From positions 1 to 21,779 of the forward strand of contig DAIDIS010000163.1 of assembly GCA_027451785.1 (NCBI GenBank): a stretch of DNA of 21,779 nt. The letters are read 5' to 3'. Positions within the stretch are counted from its first letter, which is position 1. Each line of letters starts with the position of its first letter. Shown here one piece after another: positions 1 to 6,490 of the stretch. A model generated the notes under the pieces. That model worked only from the letters and a program-made list of their open reading frames with translations, ran no database searches and was not told where the DNA came from. A program made the position numbers and the translations under genes. The stretch comes from Acidimicrobiales bacterium. GTDB taxonomy: Bacteria; Actinomycetota; Acidimicrobiia; Acidimicrobiales; JAKAVM01.

Positions 1-64
1 CGGCAAGGATGGAGCGCATAACGGCTCCGACCTGCCCTGTCGCACCAAAAACACCAACACGCAT
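1..64 (-). CDS. asd: Aspartate-semialdehyde dehydrogenase, N-terminal fragment
   Basis: Only the first 21 residues lie in the window; the gene continues past the left edge. They read MRVGVFGATGQVGAVMRSIL, which holds the GATGQVG dinucleotide-binding loop that opens bacterial aspartate-semialdehyde dehydrogenases. That enzyme reduces aspartyl phosphate to the semialdehyde, the branch point to lysine, methionine, threonine and diaminopimelate. The start is ATG at 64-62, preceded by a purine-rich GGTGGG. It lies 62 bp downstream of aspartate kinase on the same strand, which is the classic lysC-asd operon order and supports the call. Other Rossmann reductases (for example ArgC) share this loop, so the assignment leans on both motif and context. 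Confidence 0.85.
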   Translation of the reverse strand, partial: MRVGVFGATGQVGAVMRSILA

Positions 65-126
65 CCCACCAGCTTACGCTCAATTCCAGACAATCACTGG
101 TGGGTTTCCCCGAGAACGAAGCCTCT

Positions 127-603
127 CTAGGCACTCAGTTCGAATGCGCTGTGCAGCGACCTAACCGCCCTCTCGGTGGATTCCTTGTCGATCACGCAGG
201 ATATCCGGATGGATGATGTAGAGATCATCTGGATGTTGATTCCCTCGGCGTAGAGCACCTCGAACACTTTCGCAGTCACTCCAGGATGCGTCTTCATCCC
301 GGCTCCCACGAGCGACACCCGGGCAATTTCGGAGTCGGCACTAACCTCGGTGGCGCCCAGCTCACCAAGCAAACCCTGCGCAACCGCCAATGAAGTCTCA
401 AGATCGTCCCTCGGGACAGTGAAAGAAATGTCAGTGTTCCCATGTACGGACGTGTTCTGGACAATCATGTCAACATTGATGGAACGATCTGCCAGTCCCC
501 GGAAGAGCTTGGCGGCTATACCTGGCTTGTCGGGTACTCCCGAAACTGTGACTTTCGCTTCAGATACGTCATGAGTAACCGCTGAAACTATTGCTTGTTC
601 CAT
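127..603 (-). CDS. lysC: Aspartate kinase beta subunit from an internal in-frame start
   Basis: Inside lysC, ATG 603-601 (Met247) is preceded by AGAGGA at 616-611 with a 7-base spacer, one of the clearest ribosome binding sites in the window. It would give a 158-residue protein of the two ACT domains only. In Corynebacterium and Bacillus, lysC-type genes are known to make an alpha subunit and a nested beta subunit from such an internal start, and the Corynebacterium beta subunit begins at the equivalent place (a Met-Glu just before the SEAKVTV segment; recalled, not searched). The sequence shows the site; that beta is made in this organism is inference. Confidence 0.7.
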   Translation of the reverse strand: MEQAIVSAVTHDVSEAKVTVSGVPDKPGIAAKLFRGLADRSINVDMIVQNTSVHGNTDISFTVPRDDLETSLAVAQGLLGELGATEVSADSEIARVSLVGAGMKTHPGVTAKVFEVLYAEGINIQMISTSSIRISCVIDKESTERAVRSLHSAFELSA

Positions 604-1341
604 CGAAGGATCCTCTCTTACTACCCAAGTGCCGGGTTCCCAGGTGAAGCTCGACCGAACCTGGAGCTCGACATTGTGGTTGCGTGCGAACTCTGCGGAC
701 CTGAGCGCAAGCACCCGTCCTCCCGATGCAGCTATCTCCAGCATCTCCTCGAACGAGATCCGGTCCAACCTCTTGGCCCCGGGGACTATCCGAGGATCCG
801 CATTGAACACGCCTGTCACATCCGTGTAGATCTCGCAGTAGTCGGCGCCAAGAGCGGCGGCCAGCGCTACTGCCGTGGTATCCGAGCCTCCCCTGCCCAA
901 GGTGGTGACGTCGTTGTCCGTCGAAACCCCTTGGAAACCCGCGACAACCGGAGTCTTCCCTTCAGCCAAGGCGTCTCGAAGACGATCGCCCTTCACCTCC
1001 AGGATTTTTGCCCGGGTGTGGTCCGTGTCCGTGATGATGCCAGCCTGGCTTCCCGTGAACGAAACGGCCGGAATTCCAAGGTCGGCCAGCGCCATGCAAA
1101 GAAGGGCCATCGAGATACGTTCCCCAGCGGTGAGCAGCATATCCATCTCGCGTGGGACACTGACCTTGCTGACTTCCTTCGATAACCTGACTAGGTCGTC
1201 GGTGGTCTTTCCCATTGCGCTGACAACCACCACAACTTGATTTCCCGCTTTGACGGTCCTTTGGATGTGCTCAGCCACTGCGCGTATGCGCTCGGCGTCG
1301 CCTACGGATGTGCCCCCGAATTTCTGAACCACTAAGCCCAC
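127..1341 (-). CDS. lysC: Aspartate kinase (alpha subunit)
   Basis: Phosphorylates aspartate at the entry to the aspartate-family pathway (Lys, Thr, Met, DAP). The 404-residue protein has the family-defining KFGGTSV at residues 7-13, the nucleotide/substrate loop TLGRGGSDT at about 147-155, and two C-terminal ACT regions (about 264-335 and 345-400) that normally bind Lys/Thr for feedback control. Length is normal for monofunctional actinobacterial LysC. The start is GTG at 1341-1339; no Shine-Dalgarno is seen, but a TACCGT -10 box sits 7 bases upstream, which fits a leaderless transcript. Met247 begins a second open start (see the 127-603 entry). The gene is followed by asd in the same direction and is divergent from the cyclophilin gene. 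Confidence 0.95.
   Translation of the reverse strand: MGLVVQKFGGTSVGDAERIRAVAEHIQRTVKAGNQVVVVVSAMGKTTDDLVRLSKEVSKVSVPREMDMLLTAGERISMALLCMALADLGIPAVSFTGSQAGIITDTDHTRAKILEVKGDRLRDALAEGKTPVVAGFQGVSTDNDVTTLGRGGSDTTAVALAAALGADYCEIYTDVTGVFNADPRIVPGAKRLDRISFEEMLEIAASGGRVLALRSAEFARNHNVELQVRSSFTWEPGTWVVREDPSMEQAIVSAVTHDVSEAKVTVSGVPDKPGIAAKLFRGLADRSINVDMIVQNTSVHGNTDISFTVPRDDLETSLAVAQGLLGELGATEVSADSEIARVSLVGAGMKTHPGVTAKVFEVLYAEGINIQMISTSSIRISCVIDKESTERAVRSLHSAFELSA
611..616 (-). promoter_or_regulatory. Strong internal ribosome binding site in lysC
   Basis: On the minus strand AGAGGA stands 7 bases before ATG 603-601. It contrasts with the GTG start of the full gene, which has no such site, and it marks the start of the beta subunit. 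Confidence 0.65.
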
Positions 1342-1348
1342 GGAACAA

Positions 1349-1354
1349 ACGGTA
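1349..1354 (-). promoter_or_regulatory. Putative -10 box for lysC, leaderless start
   Basis: Minus strand reads TACCGT followed by 7 bases and then the GTG start. The implied transcription start falls on or next to the start codon. No convincing -35 element is seen. The same hexamer precedes the IMPase-family gene start at 7354. Confidence 0.45.
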
Positions 1355-1434
1355 CTTCAAAACCAGCAGGGTCTACCCACCCGCTGTGACAGGCTGAAAT
1401 GAGGCGCGATGTAGCGGAAGAGGCTTTTCGCGAC

Positions 1435-1440
1435 TAAATT
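1435..1440 (+). promoter_or_regulatory. Putative -10 box for the cyclophilin gene, leaderless start
   Basis: TAAATT lies 8 bases before the GTG start at 1449. No Shine-Dalgarno occurs between them, so a leaderless or nearly leaderless mRNA is likely. No good -35 element is visible. Confidence 0.4.
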
Positions 1441-1448
1441 CCGACCTC

Positions 1449-2231
1449 GTGCCCTCTAATAAGCGTGAAAGACAACGGATAAATAGGCAGATGAGGCAGG
1501 CCCAGGAGGCTGCTGCCCACAAGCGCGCCCAGACCAGGAAGAAGGCGATCTCCGCAGCCGCGGTCATCATTCTGCTGGCTGTGGTCATTGCGATAATCGC
1601 TGTCACGACGAACGGAAACAAGAGCAAGAGCACGACGTCGACGACTCTGGCAGCTCTTCATCCCATAGAGAACTGCAAACCCGCAAACATTGGTGCACGG
1701 ACAACGCCGCTCAAGATGACATTCTCGAAGGCGCCGCCCATGTGCATCGATACCTCAAAGACGTACACGGCTGTGATGCAAACCGACGTGGGCAACATCA
1801 CGCTTTCCCTTGACCCCAAGGAAGCCCCCAAAACCGTCAACAACTTCGTGTTCTTGGCCGAGAAGGGTTTCTACAACGGCACCATCTTTCACCGGGTCAT
1901 CCCTGGATTCATGATGCAGGGCGGCGACCAGACCGGCACCGGTCAGGGTGGCCCTGGGTATACGATTCCGGACGAGTTCCCCAAGGCAGGTCCTTACCCG
2001 AACTACTCGATTGCTATGGCCAACACCGGTCAACCAAACTCCGGTGGTAGCCAGTTCTTCATCGTCGACGGCAGCCAGGGACAGGGACTACCGCCTAAAT
2101 ACTCGCTCTTCGGGCAGGTGACGGCAGGACAGAGTGTTGTGGACAAGATCGTGGGAGACGGCAGTGCCCAAGGCGTGCCACCAAAGGTGACCCACAAGTT
2201 GTTGATGGTGACTATCTCTCCGGAAACCTAG
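1449..2231 (+). CDS. Membrane-anchored cyclophilin-type peptidyl-prolyl isomerase
   Basis: Catalyses cis-trans isomerisation at proline, here probably outside the membrane. The first 32 residues are strongly basic, residues 33-52 form one hydrophobic helix, and a Ser/Thr-rich linker (59-66) leads to a cyclophilin domain at about 105-258. The domain keeps FHRV (147-150, catalytic Arg149), GFMMQGGD (153-160, Phe154 and Gln157) and SQFFI (201-205). The Trp that confers cyclosporin sensitivity in eukaryotic cyclophilins appears to be replaced (LPPKYSLFG). With the basic N-terminus inside, the enzyme domain would face out, so it may fold secreted or envelope proteins. Start GTG 1449 is chosen from the -10 box 8 bases upstream. 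A terminator follows at 2302-2337. Confidence 0.9.
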   Translation: MPSNKRERQRINRQMRQAQEAAAHKRAQTRKKAISAAAVIILLAVVIAIIAVTTNGNKSKSTTSTTLAALHPIENCKPANIGARTTPLKMTFSKAPPMCIDTSKTYTAVMQTDVGNITLSLDPKEAPKTVNNFVFLAEKGFYNGTIFHRVIPGFMMQGGDQTGTGQGGPGYTIPDEFPKAGPYPNYSIAMANTGQPNSGGSQFFIVDGSQGQGLPPKYSLFGQVTAGQSVVDKIVGDGSAQGVPPKVTHKLLMVTISPET

Positions 2232-2265
2232 GTCTCCTGGGATTCCTGCTCACCGGCAACCTAGG
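2220..2265 (+). repeat. Direct repeat across the cyclophilin stop codon
   Basis: CCGGAAACCTAGG (2220-2232, containing the TAG stop) recurs as CCGGCAACCTAGG (2253-2265), one mismatch in 13, period 33. See also the repeats at 4192, 14084 and 14144, which also span stop codons. Confidence 0.6.
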
Positions 2266-2301
2266 GCTCATGCCGGAAGAGTAACTTCATAGCCACCAAA
2301 T

Positions 2302-2337
2302 GAAAGAGCGGTCTTCCGCATGGGAGACCGCTCTTTC
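2302..2337 (+). terminator. Strong hairpin terminator after the cyclophilin gene
   Basis: GAAAGAGCGGTCT (2302-2314) pairs perfectly with AGACCGCTCTTTC (2325-2337); three further inner pairs, one a T-G wobble, leave a 4-base loop (GCAT). The U tract is short (CTTT within the 3' arm), so it could act with or without Rho. It lies about 70 bp after the stop and isolates this gene from the FemAB-sulfotransferase pair. Confidence 0.8.
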
Positions 2338-2364
2338 GCGTCCGCTGTGATTAGGTGAGCCTCT

Positions 2365-2398
2365 TTGACCAGTGAATGTACCTTTTGGCGTATATATT
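2365..2398 (+). promoter_or_regulatory. Weak candidate promoter for the FemAB-sulfotransferase pair
   Basis: TTGACC at 2365-2370 and TATATT at 2393-2398 resemble -35 and -10 boxes, but the 22-base spacing is too long for a standard promoter. The -10-like box alone would start transcription 8-10 bases before ATG 2414. No Shine-Dalgarno is present. Confidence 0.3.
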
Positions 2399-2413
2399 CC
2401 TAATAGCTGAAAT

Positions 2414-3424
2414 ATGGACGAAAGCTCCCCATCGCAAACCGAGGTTGAAACGCCGTCCATCGTCGCGTCCGGACTGTATTTGGAGCCTTTTGTAGAAGCC
2501 GACAGCGATAAGTGGGACGAGCTGATATCCCGTTCCTGCAACGGGACTTTCAGCCTAACCCGCAGGTATCTTGGTTATCACGGTGATCGGTTTGTAGACC
2601 GATCGCTTTTCATTTTGGATACCAAAGGTCGCCTACGTGGTGTCCTTCCGGCTGCCGTCGGAAGGGATGACGGGAGTTCCGTCATCAGCCACCCAGGAAA
2701 CACCTACGGGGGCCTCGTTCATGATGGGTCGATCCGAGGCGAGGCGATGATCGAGGCGTTGAGCCTTGCCATTTCCCGGTACAAGGAGTTGGGCCATCGG
2801 CGATTTGTCTACCGTCCCGTTCCACCGCTCTTTCACCGGTACCTCATGGGAGACGACTCGTATGCTCTGTTTCGCCTAGGCGCATCCCGAACATCGTGCA
2901 GCCTATGTGCCGTCATTGACTTGAGGCACCGGATGCGCCCACGCAAAGGCAGGATCGGGCCATTGCGAAAGGCAGAGCGCCTTGGAGTGTCGGCATACTG
3001 GGGTTGGGAGGCTATAGGCGAATTCTGGCCCATCCTCGAGTCGAACCTAAAGGATCGCTTTGGCTCGACTCCCACTCATACCCTTGAGGAGATCAATGAG
3101 ATCCACGGACTATTCCCTAACGAGGTCAGGCTTGTAGTCGCCCGCCACGAAGAGCAAGCGGTCTCGGGTGCCATTTTCTACTTGGTCAACTCGGTCATGC
3201 ATCTTCAGTACTTCGCATCCAACGATTCCGGTACGAACTCCGGGGGGACGGATATGGCCATCGAATCCGCCATAGCCTTAGCTCAGGAGCTTGGCTGCAA
3301 TCACTACAGCTTCGGAACCAGCAACGAAGAGCATGGCCAGGTCCTCAATCAGTCTCTTTACGCATTCAAGCTCTCTTTCGGGGCCGGGTCGGTGCCCTTC
3401 GAAGAATTTTCAGTCGATCTCTAG
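2414..3424 (+). CDS. FemAB/BioF2-type GNAT acyl- or aminoacyltransferase
   Basis: The 336-residue protein has the layout of the GNAT_6 (BioF2-like)/FemAB group: a divergent first GNAT-like half (about 20-160) and a second half (about 170-310) with a basic RKGRIGPLRKAERLG segment, EEQAVSGAIFYLVNS, and an end with GCNHYSFG then FKLSFGAGSVPFEEF, which is typical of the group. Relatives transfer acyl or aminoacyl groups to peptidoglycan precursors or surface polysaccharides; the substrate here cannot be read from sequence. It is soluble, with no signal peptide. The next gene, a sulfotransferase, begins 14 bp after its stop, so the two likely act on the same glycan or lipid. Start ATG 2414 has no Shine-Dalgarno. 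Confidence 0.8.
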   Translation: MDESSPSQTEVETPSIVASGLYLEPFVEADSDKWDELISRSCNGTFSLTRRYLGYHGDRFVDRSLFILDTKGRLRGVLPAAVGRDDGSSVISHPGNTYGGLVHDGSIRGEAMIEALSLAISRYKELGHRRFVYRPVPPLFHRYLMGDDSYALFRLGASRTSCSLCAVIDLRHRMRPRKGRIGPLRKAERLGVSAYWGWEAIGEFWPILESNLKDRFGSTPTHTLEEINEIHGLFPNEVRLVVARHEEQAVSGAIFYLVNSVMHLQYFASNDSGTNSGGTDMAIESAIALAQELGCNHYSFGTSNEEHGQVLNQSLYAFKLSFGAGSVPFEEFSVDL

Positions 3425-3438
3425 GTGGCTAACCGAAT

Positions 3439-4209
3439 ATGACTACTCCGGCAGCGAGGCTTCCCAACCTAATCATTCCGGGAGCGGGCAAGTCCGGTAC
3501 TTCGTCACTCCATCTCTACCTGGCTGAGCATCCTGACATATACATGTCGCCCTTGAAGGAACCCCACTTCTTCAGTCGGGAAGACATCTACGGAAAGGGT
3601 GCCGAGTGGTACGCCTCGCTTTTCTCAAGTTCACAAGGAGAGAAAATCCTTGGCGAGTCTTCGACCTCGTATTTTCATTTTCCTCACGTGGTGGAAAGGA
3701 TTGCCGCCACCCTTTCCGAAGTTAAGTTCATAGTTTTGCTTCGCAATCCAATTGACCGTGCAGAGTCGCACTTCAGGTGGATGTGGTCTCTGGGCCTTGA
3801 GTCAAGGAGCTTTCGTGATGCGATCTCGGCTGACAAGAACGATGCTCCCGACATCGAGCGCCGAGAACAGGGCACCAAGACGAAGTTCTATTTTGCGGAG
3901 AGTAGCTACGGCACTTATCTCTCGCCCTTCTTCGAAACCTTCGGAGCCTCTTCGATTCACGTCATGTCTGCCGAGGCACTTATCTCAAGGCCTCGCGACG
4001 AGCTGGAGTGCTGCTTTCGATTTCTTGAAGTAAGCGATTTCAAGATCTCGCTCGAGAGGCGCGAAAACCCCACCAAAGAGATCGGCCAGCCGCGCCTGAC
4101 GGCCGAGGACAGACGGTGGTTCGCTCAACTCGTTGCTCCGGAGGTCGAAGCCGTTCGCTCCCTGACGGGCTTGTCCTTCGAGGAGTGGTCGGAGGACTTC
4201 CCAAGCTAG
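3439..4209 (+). CDS. Sulfotransferase, PAPS-dependent
   Basis: Predicted to move a sulfuryl group from PAPS to a hydroxyl or amine of a glycan or lipid. The 256-residue protein shows the 5'-phosphosulfate loop GAGKSGTSSLH at residues 15-25 and the 3'-phosphate motif LRNPIDRAESHF at 101-112, both in the order and spacing of the heparan-sulfate (NDST/HS3ST-like) sulfotransferase family; KEPHFFS at 40-46 is also a family hallmark. Length is normal for bacterial members. No signal peptide is seen, so it acts in the cytoplasm. It forms an operon with the FemAB-type gene. No PAPS-forming genes lie in the window. Its stop codon falls inside a 22-bp tandem duplication. Confidence 0.88.
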   Translation: MTTPAARLPNLIIPGAGKSGTSSLHLYLAEHPDIYMSPLKEPHFFSREDIYGKGAEWYASLFSSSQGEKILGESSTSYFHFPHVVERIAATLSEVKFIVLLRNPIDRAESHFRWMWSLGLESRSFRDAISADKNDAPDIERREQGTKTKFYFAESSYGTYLSPFFETFGASSIHVMSAEALISRPRDELECCFRFLEVSDFKISLERRENPTKEIGQPRLTAEDRRWFAQLVAPEVEAVRSLTGLSFEEWSEDFPS

Positions 4210-4235
4210 GTGCGAGGACATCCCAAGCTAGGTGC
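4192..4235 (+). repeat. 22-bp tandem duplication across the sulfotransferase stop codon
   Basis: GAGGACTTCCCAAGCTAGGTGC (4192-4213) is followed directly by a copy at 4214-4235 with a single change (position 7, T to A). The first copy contains the real TAG stop; the second carries a spare copy of the last codons and stop out of use. It looks like a recent slippage duplication. Confidence 0.85.
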
Positions 4236-4277
4236 CGGCGCCGCTTACCCGAGGTATTCAGCCGAGACGGCCAAGAC

Positions 4278-4979
4278 CTAGGGCAAGTCCCCCAAACCGG
4301 CGAGTTTGCCATTGAGATAGACAACCGCCTTGCCATCGCCCTCTACTTTCCAATTGCCGTTCGGCTCTCGGATGATCGCGGTCTTCTCCTCGATACACGC
4401 GATCGGCAGATCAGAAGGCGCCATCTCGAAGGTCCTGTGCAGCTTGGACGGAGCATCGTGGTCGAAGTGCGGGTAGAAGGCCATCTTGGGCAACAGCCCA
4501 AGGCCAAGAGTAAATGCCCCTCCCCTGGGGTCGATCATCGGGTCGACAAGAACCATCGCTCCTGCCGAGGAACCGGCAATGGTCGCTCCGGCCCTCCACG
4601 CTGACACGAGTGCGGACCAGACTTTCGAGTCCTTCAAAACCGACTTCAAATGAAAGACCGAGCCGCCACTCAGATAAATGAACTTTGCCGCGGACACTGC
4701 CTGGGCGTTTTCCTCAGACTCTGCGTCGGTGCGCGTGAGCACCATGAGTCCCCGTGCCTTCCCGCCGAGTGACTCGAACCACTTAGAGGCAGTGTCAACC
4801 GCTCTATCAGGTCGTTCGTAGGCGGCGGCGGTGGGAAGCACCAGGACTTCACCACCGGATCGCGCCAACAGCTCGCCGTCGAATTCGCACCCAGGTTGCC
4901 ATTCCGCCCCACCGACGAGAGCGAGAATTCCGAATGTCTTGGTTTCGGGTATGCGTTTTGCTTCATCCATCACTAGCAT
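4278..4979 (-). CDS. Peptidase S51 family protein (cyanophycinase / dipeptidase E-like)
   Basis: The 233-residue protein has the class I amidotransferase-like fold of family S51. The nucleophile elbow is GSSAGAM (136-142; Ser138 the likely nucleophile), with IYLSGGS at 101-107 and a later FYPHFD (168-173; His171 a likely catalytic His). Known members are dipeptidase E, which cuts Asp-X dipeptides, and cyanophycinase; the substrate here is not resolvable, and no cyanophycin synthetase is near. It has no signal peptide. ATG 4979 is 8 bp from the divergent hbd start, with AAGGGAAG just before it; ATG 4970 (Met4) is an alternative. It converges on the sulfotransferase gene. Confidence 0.8.
   Translation of the reverse strand: MLVMDEAKRIPETKTFGILALVGGAEWQPGCEFDGELLARSGGEVLVLPTAAAYERPDRAVDTASKWFESLGGKARGLMVLTRTDAESEENAQAVSAAKFIYLSGGSVFHLKSVLKDSKVWSALVSAWRAGATIAGSSAGAMVLVDPMIDPRGGAFTLGLGLLPKMAFYPHFDHDAPSKLHRTFEMAPSDLPIACIEEKTAIIREPNGNWKVEGDGKAVVYLNGKLAGLGDLP
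4974..4979 (+). promoter_or_regulatory. Putative -10 box for hbd, inside the start of the divergent gene
   Basis: TAGCAT ends 8 bases before ATG 4988, and no Shine-Dalgarno is present. The box overlaps the first codons of the S51 peptidase gene on the other strand. The same hexamer precedes the PspA gene start. Confidence 0.45.
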
Positions 4980-4987
4980 CTTCCCTT

Positions 4988-5842
4988 ATGTCGATTAAGC
5001 GCGTAGGTATTGTCGGGTCGGGAATCATGGGTTCCGGTATTGCACAGACCGCTGCAACCAGTGGTTACGAGGTCGTTGTGCGATCACGGAAGCTTGAGAC
5101 CGCTCAAGCGATGGTAGCGGCCGTTGACCGTTCGCTGTCCAAGTTGGTCGAAAAGGGCAAGATGGAAGACGCCGACAAAGCGGCAACGATGGGACGCCTG
5201 AGCGCGACCGCTGAGCTCGCCGACCTTAAGGACTGCGATCTCGTAATCGAGTCGATCGTTGAGGACTTGGACACCAAGAAGCAGCTTTTTGCAGACCTCG
5301 ATGCACTTTGCGCACCTCAGACGATCCTTGCGACCAACACTTCCACGCTCCCGGTGGCGGAGATGGCGGCCGCTACTAATAGGCCGCAAATGGTGGTCGG
5401 AATCCACTTCTTCAATCCTGCGCCAGTTATGTCACTCGTCGAGATTGTACGACCACTTACGGTTTCCGAAGATGTGGTCGCAACCTCCAAAAAGTTCGCC
5501 GAGTCATGTGGCAAGAGCCCCGTCGAGGTGAAGGACCAGGCCGGTTTCATCGTGAACGCCCTGCTGTTCCCTTACCTAAACAACGCCGTTAGGCTCCTGG
5601 AGTCCCAAGTGGCCTCCAAGGAGGATATTGACGCCGCCATGAAGGGTGGCTGTGGCTTCCCAATGGGTCCGCTCGCCCTCCTCGACCTTGTCGGCCTCGA
5701 TACCTCGCTCGCCATCCTGGACGCTCTATATGAGGAGTTCAAGGACCCGAACTATGCCGCAGTCCCGATAATCCGCAGGATGGTCACCGCCGGTCAGTTG
5801 GGTCGTAAGTCTGGGTCAGGATTCTACGATTACTCCAAGTGA
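4988..5842 (+). CDS. hbd: 3-hydroxybutyryl-CoA dehydrogenase
   Basis: Oxidises or reduces 3-hydroxyacyl-CoA/3-oxoacyl-CoA with NAD(P), in beta-oxidation or butyrate/PHB metabolism. Started at ATG 4988 the protein is 284 residues, the normal family length. A longer reading from 4934 adds residues with no similarity to the family. The Rossmann loop GIVGSGIMGSGIAQ is at residues 7-20. The catalytic region GIHFFNPAPVMSLVEI is at 138-153, with His140 and Glu152 as the conserved pair, and the C-terminal helical domain has VNALLFPYLNNAV and the closing GRKSGSGFYDYSK. It abuts the GNAT gene with no gap. No thiolase or enoyl-CoA hydratase is nearby, so the exact pathway is open. Confidence 0.92.
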   Translation: MSIKRVGIVGSGIMGSGIAQTAATSGYEVVVRSRKLETAQAMVAAVDRSLSKLVEKGKMEDADKAATMGRLSATAELADLKDCDLVIESIVEDLDTKKQLFADLDALCAPQTILATNTSTLPVAEMAAATNRPQMVVGIHFFNPAPVMSLVEIVRPLTVSEDVVATSKKFAESCGKSPVEVKDQAGFIVNALLFPYLNNAVRLLESQVASKEDIDAAMKGGCGFPMGPLALLDLVGLDTSLAILDALYEEFKDPNYAAVPIIRRMVTAGQLGRKSGSGFYDYSK

Positions 5843-6442
5843 GTGATTGAGGTCGTAAAAGCCTCTCGGGCCCAGGTTCCGGCCCTTGCGCAAGTCCTGG
5901 CAAGGGCCTTTTTTGACGACCCGATAGCAACCTTCGTGTTCAGGAGCGAAGCCAGGCGGCTCGAAGCACTCAATAAGTTCCATTCGATAGAAATGTCACG
6001 GATGTTCCTCCGTTACGACGAGACATACACTTCCAGCGACTTGCGAGGAGCAGCTATTTGGGCTCCTCCACAGGCCAGGCGCCCTGGTCTGTCCGACCTC
6101 CTCCGGCTGGCAAGCCTGGGCAGGTACACCCTGAAGAACACAATCTCGACCATAAGAGCACTCGCAGCGATCGAGTCTCGTCATCCCAGGGAGCCTCATT
6201 TCTACCTTGCCGTATTGGGAACCGATCCACCTCACCAGGGAAAAGGGGTCGCCTCCGCAATATTGCAGCCGGTGTTGAACCGTTGCGACGAAGAGGGCAT
6301 CCCGGCATATCTCGAGTCCTCAAAGGAACGAAACGTCCCCTTTTACATGCGCCACGGCTTCAAGGTGACCGAAGAGCTGACCTTGCCATACGGCGGACCC
6401 AAAATCTGGCTTATGTGGCGCCAGCCACAGTTCTCGAATTAG
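5843..6442 (+). CDS. GNAT family N-acetyltransferase
   Basis: A single-domain GNAT of 199 residues. Acetyl-CoA motif A is seen as LGTDPPHQGKGVASAIL (residues about 127-143, Q-x-x-G-x-G/A type), and the C-terminal half has the usual FYMRHGFKV segment. The N-terminal half, with ALARAFFDDPIATFVF-like sequence, resembles many actinobacterial GNATs of unknown substrate. Start GTG 5843 directly follows the hbd stop (TGA 5840-5842), so the two are almost certainly co-transcribed and translationally coupled. Function beyond acyl transfer cannot be stated. Confidence 0.85.
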   Translation: MIEVVKASRAQVPALAQVLARAFFDDPIATFVFRSEARRLEALNKFHSIEMSRMFLRYDETYTSSDLRGAAIWAPPQARRPGLSDLLRLASLGRYTLKNTISTIRALAAIESRHPREPHFYLAVLGTDPPHQGKGVASAILQPVLNRCDEEGIPAYLESSKERNVPFYMRHGFKVTEELTLPYGGPKIWLMWRQPQFSN

Positions 6443-6490
6443 GGCCTCTACTCTTTGGCTTTCCGATCGATCAACTGGGTTCGTCCTCGC

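Noticed and set aside
595..1185. 196-codon open frame on the strand opposite lysC
   Set aside because: It lies wholly inside lysC, has no family features, and reads as an antisense shadow.
4116..4604. 162-codon plus-strand frame across the sulfotransferase end and the S51 gene
   Set aside because: It crosses two convergent real genes, is rich in Arg/Gly, and has no recognisable motif.
4934..4987. Upstream extension of hbd to 4934
   Set aside because: The extra 18 residues do not resemble the family and would overlap the S51 gene; ATG 4988 gives the normal length and has a -10 box at the right place.
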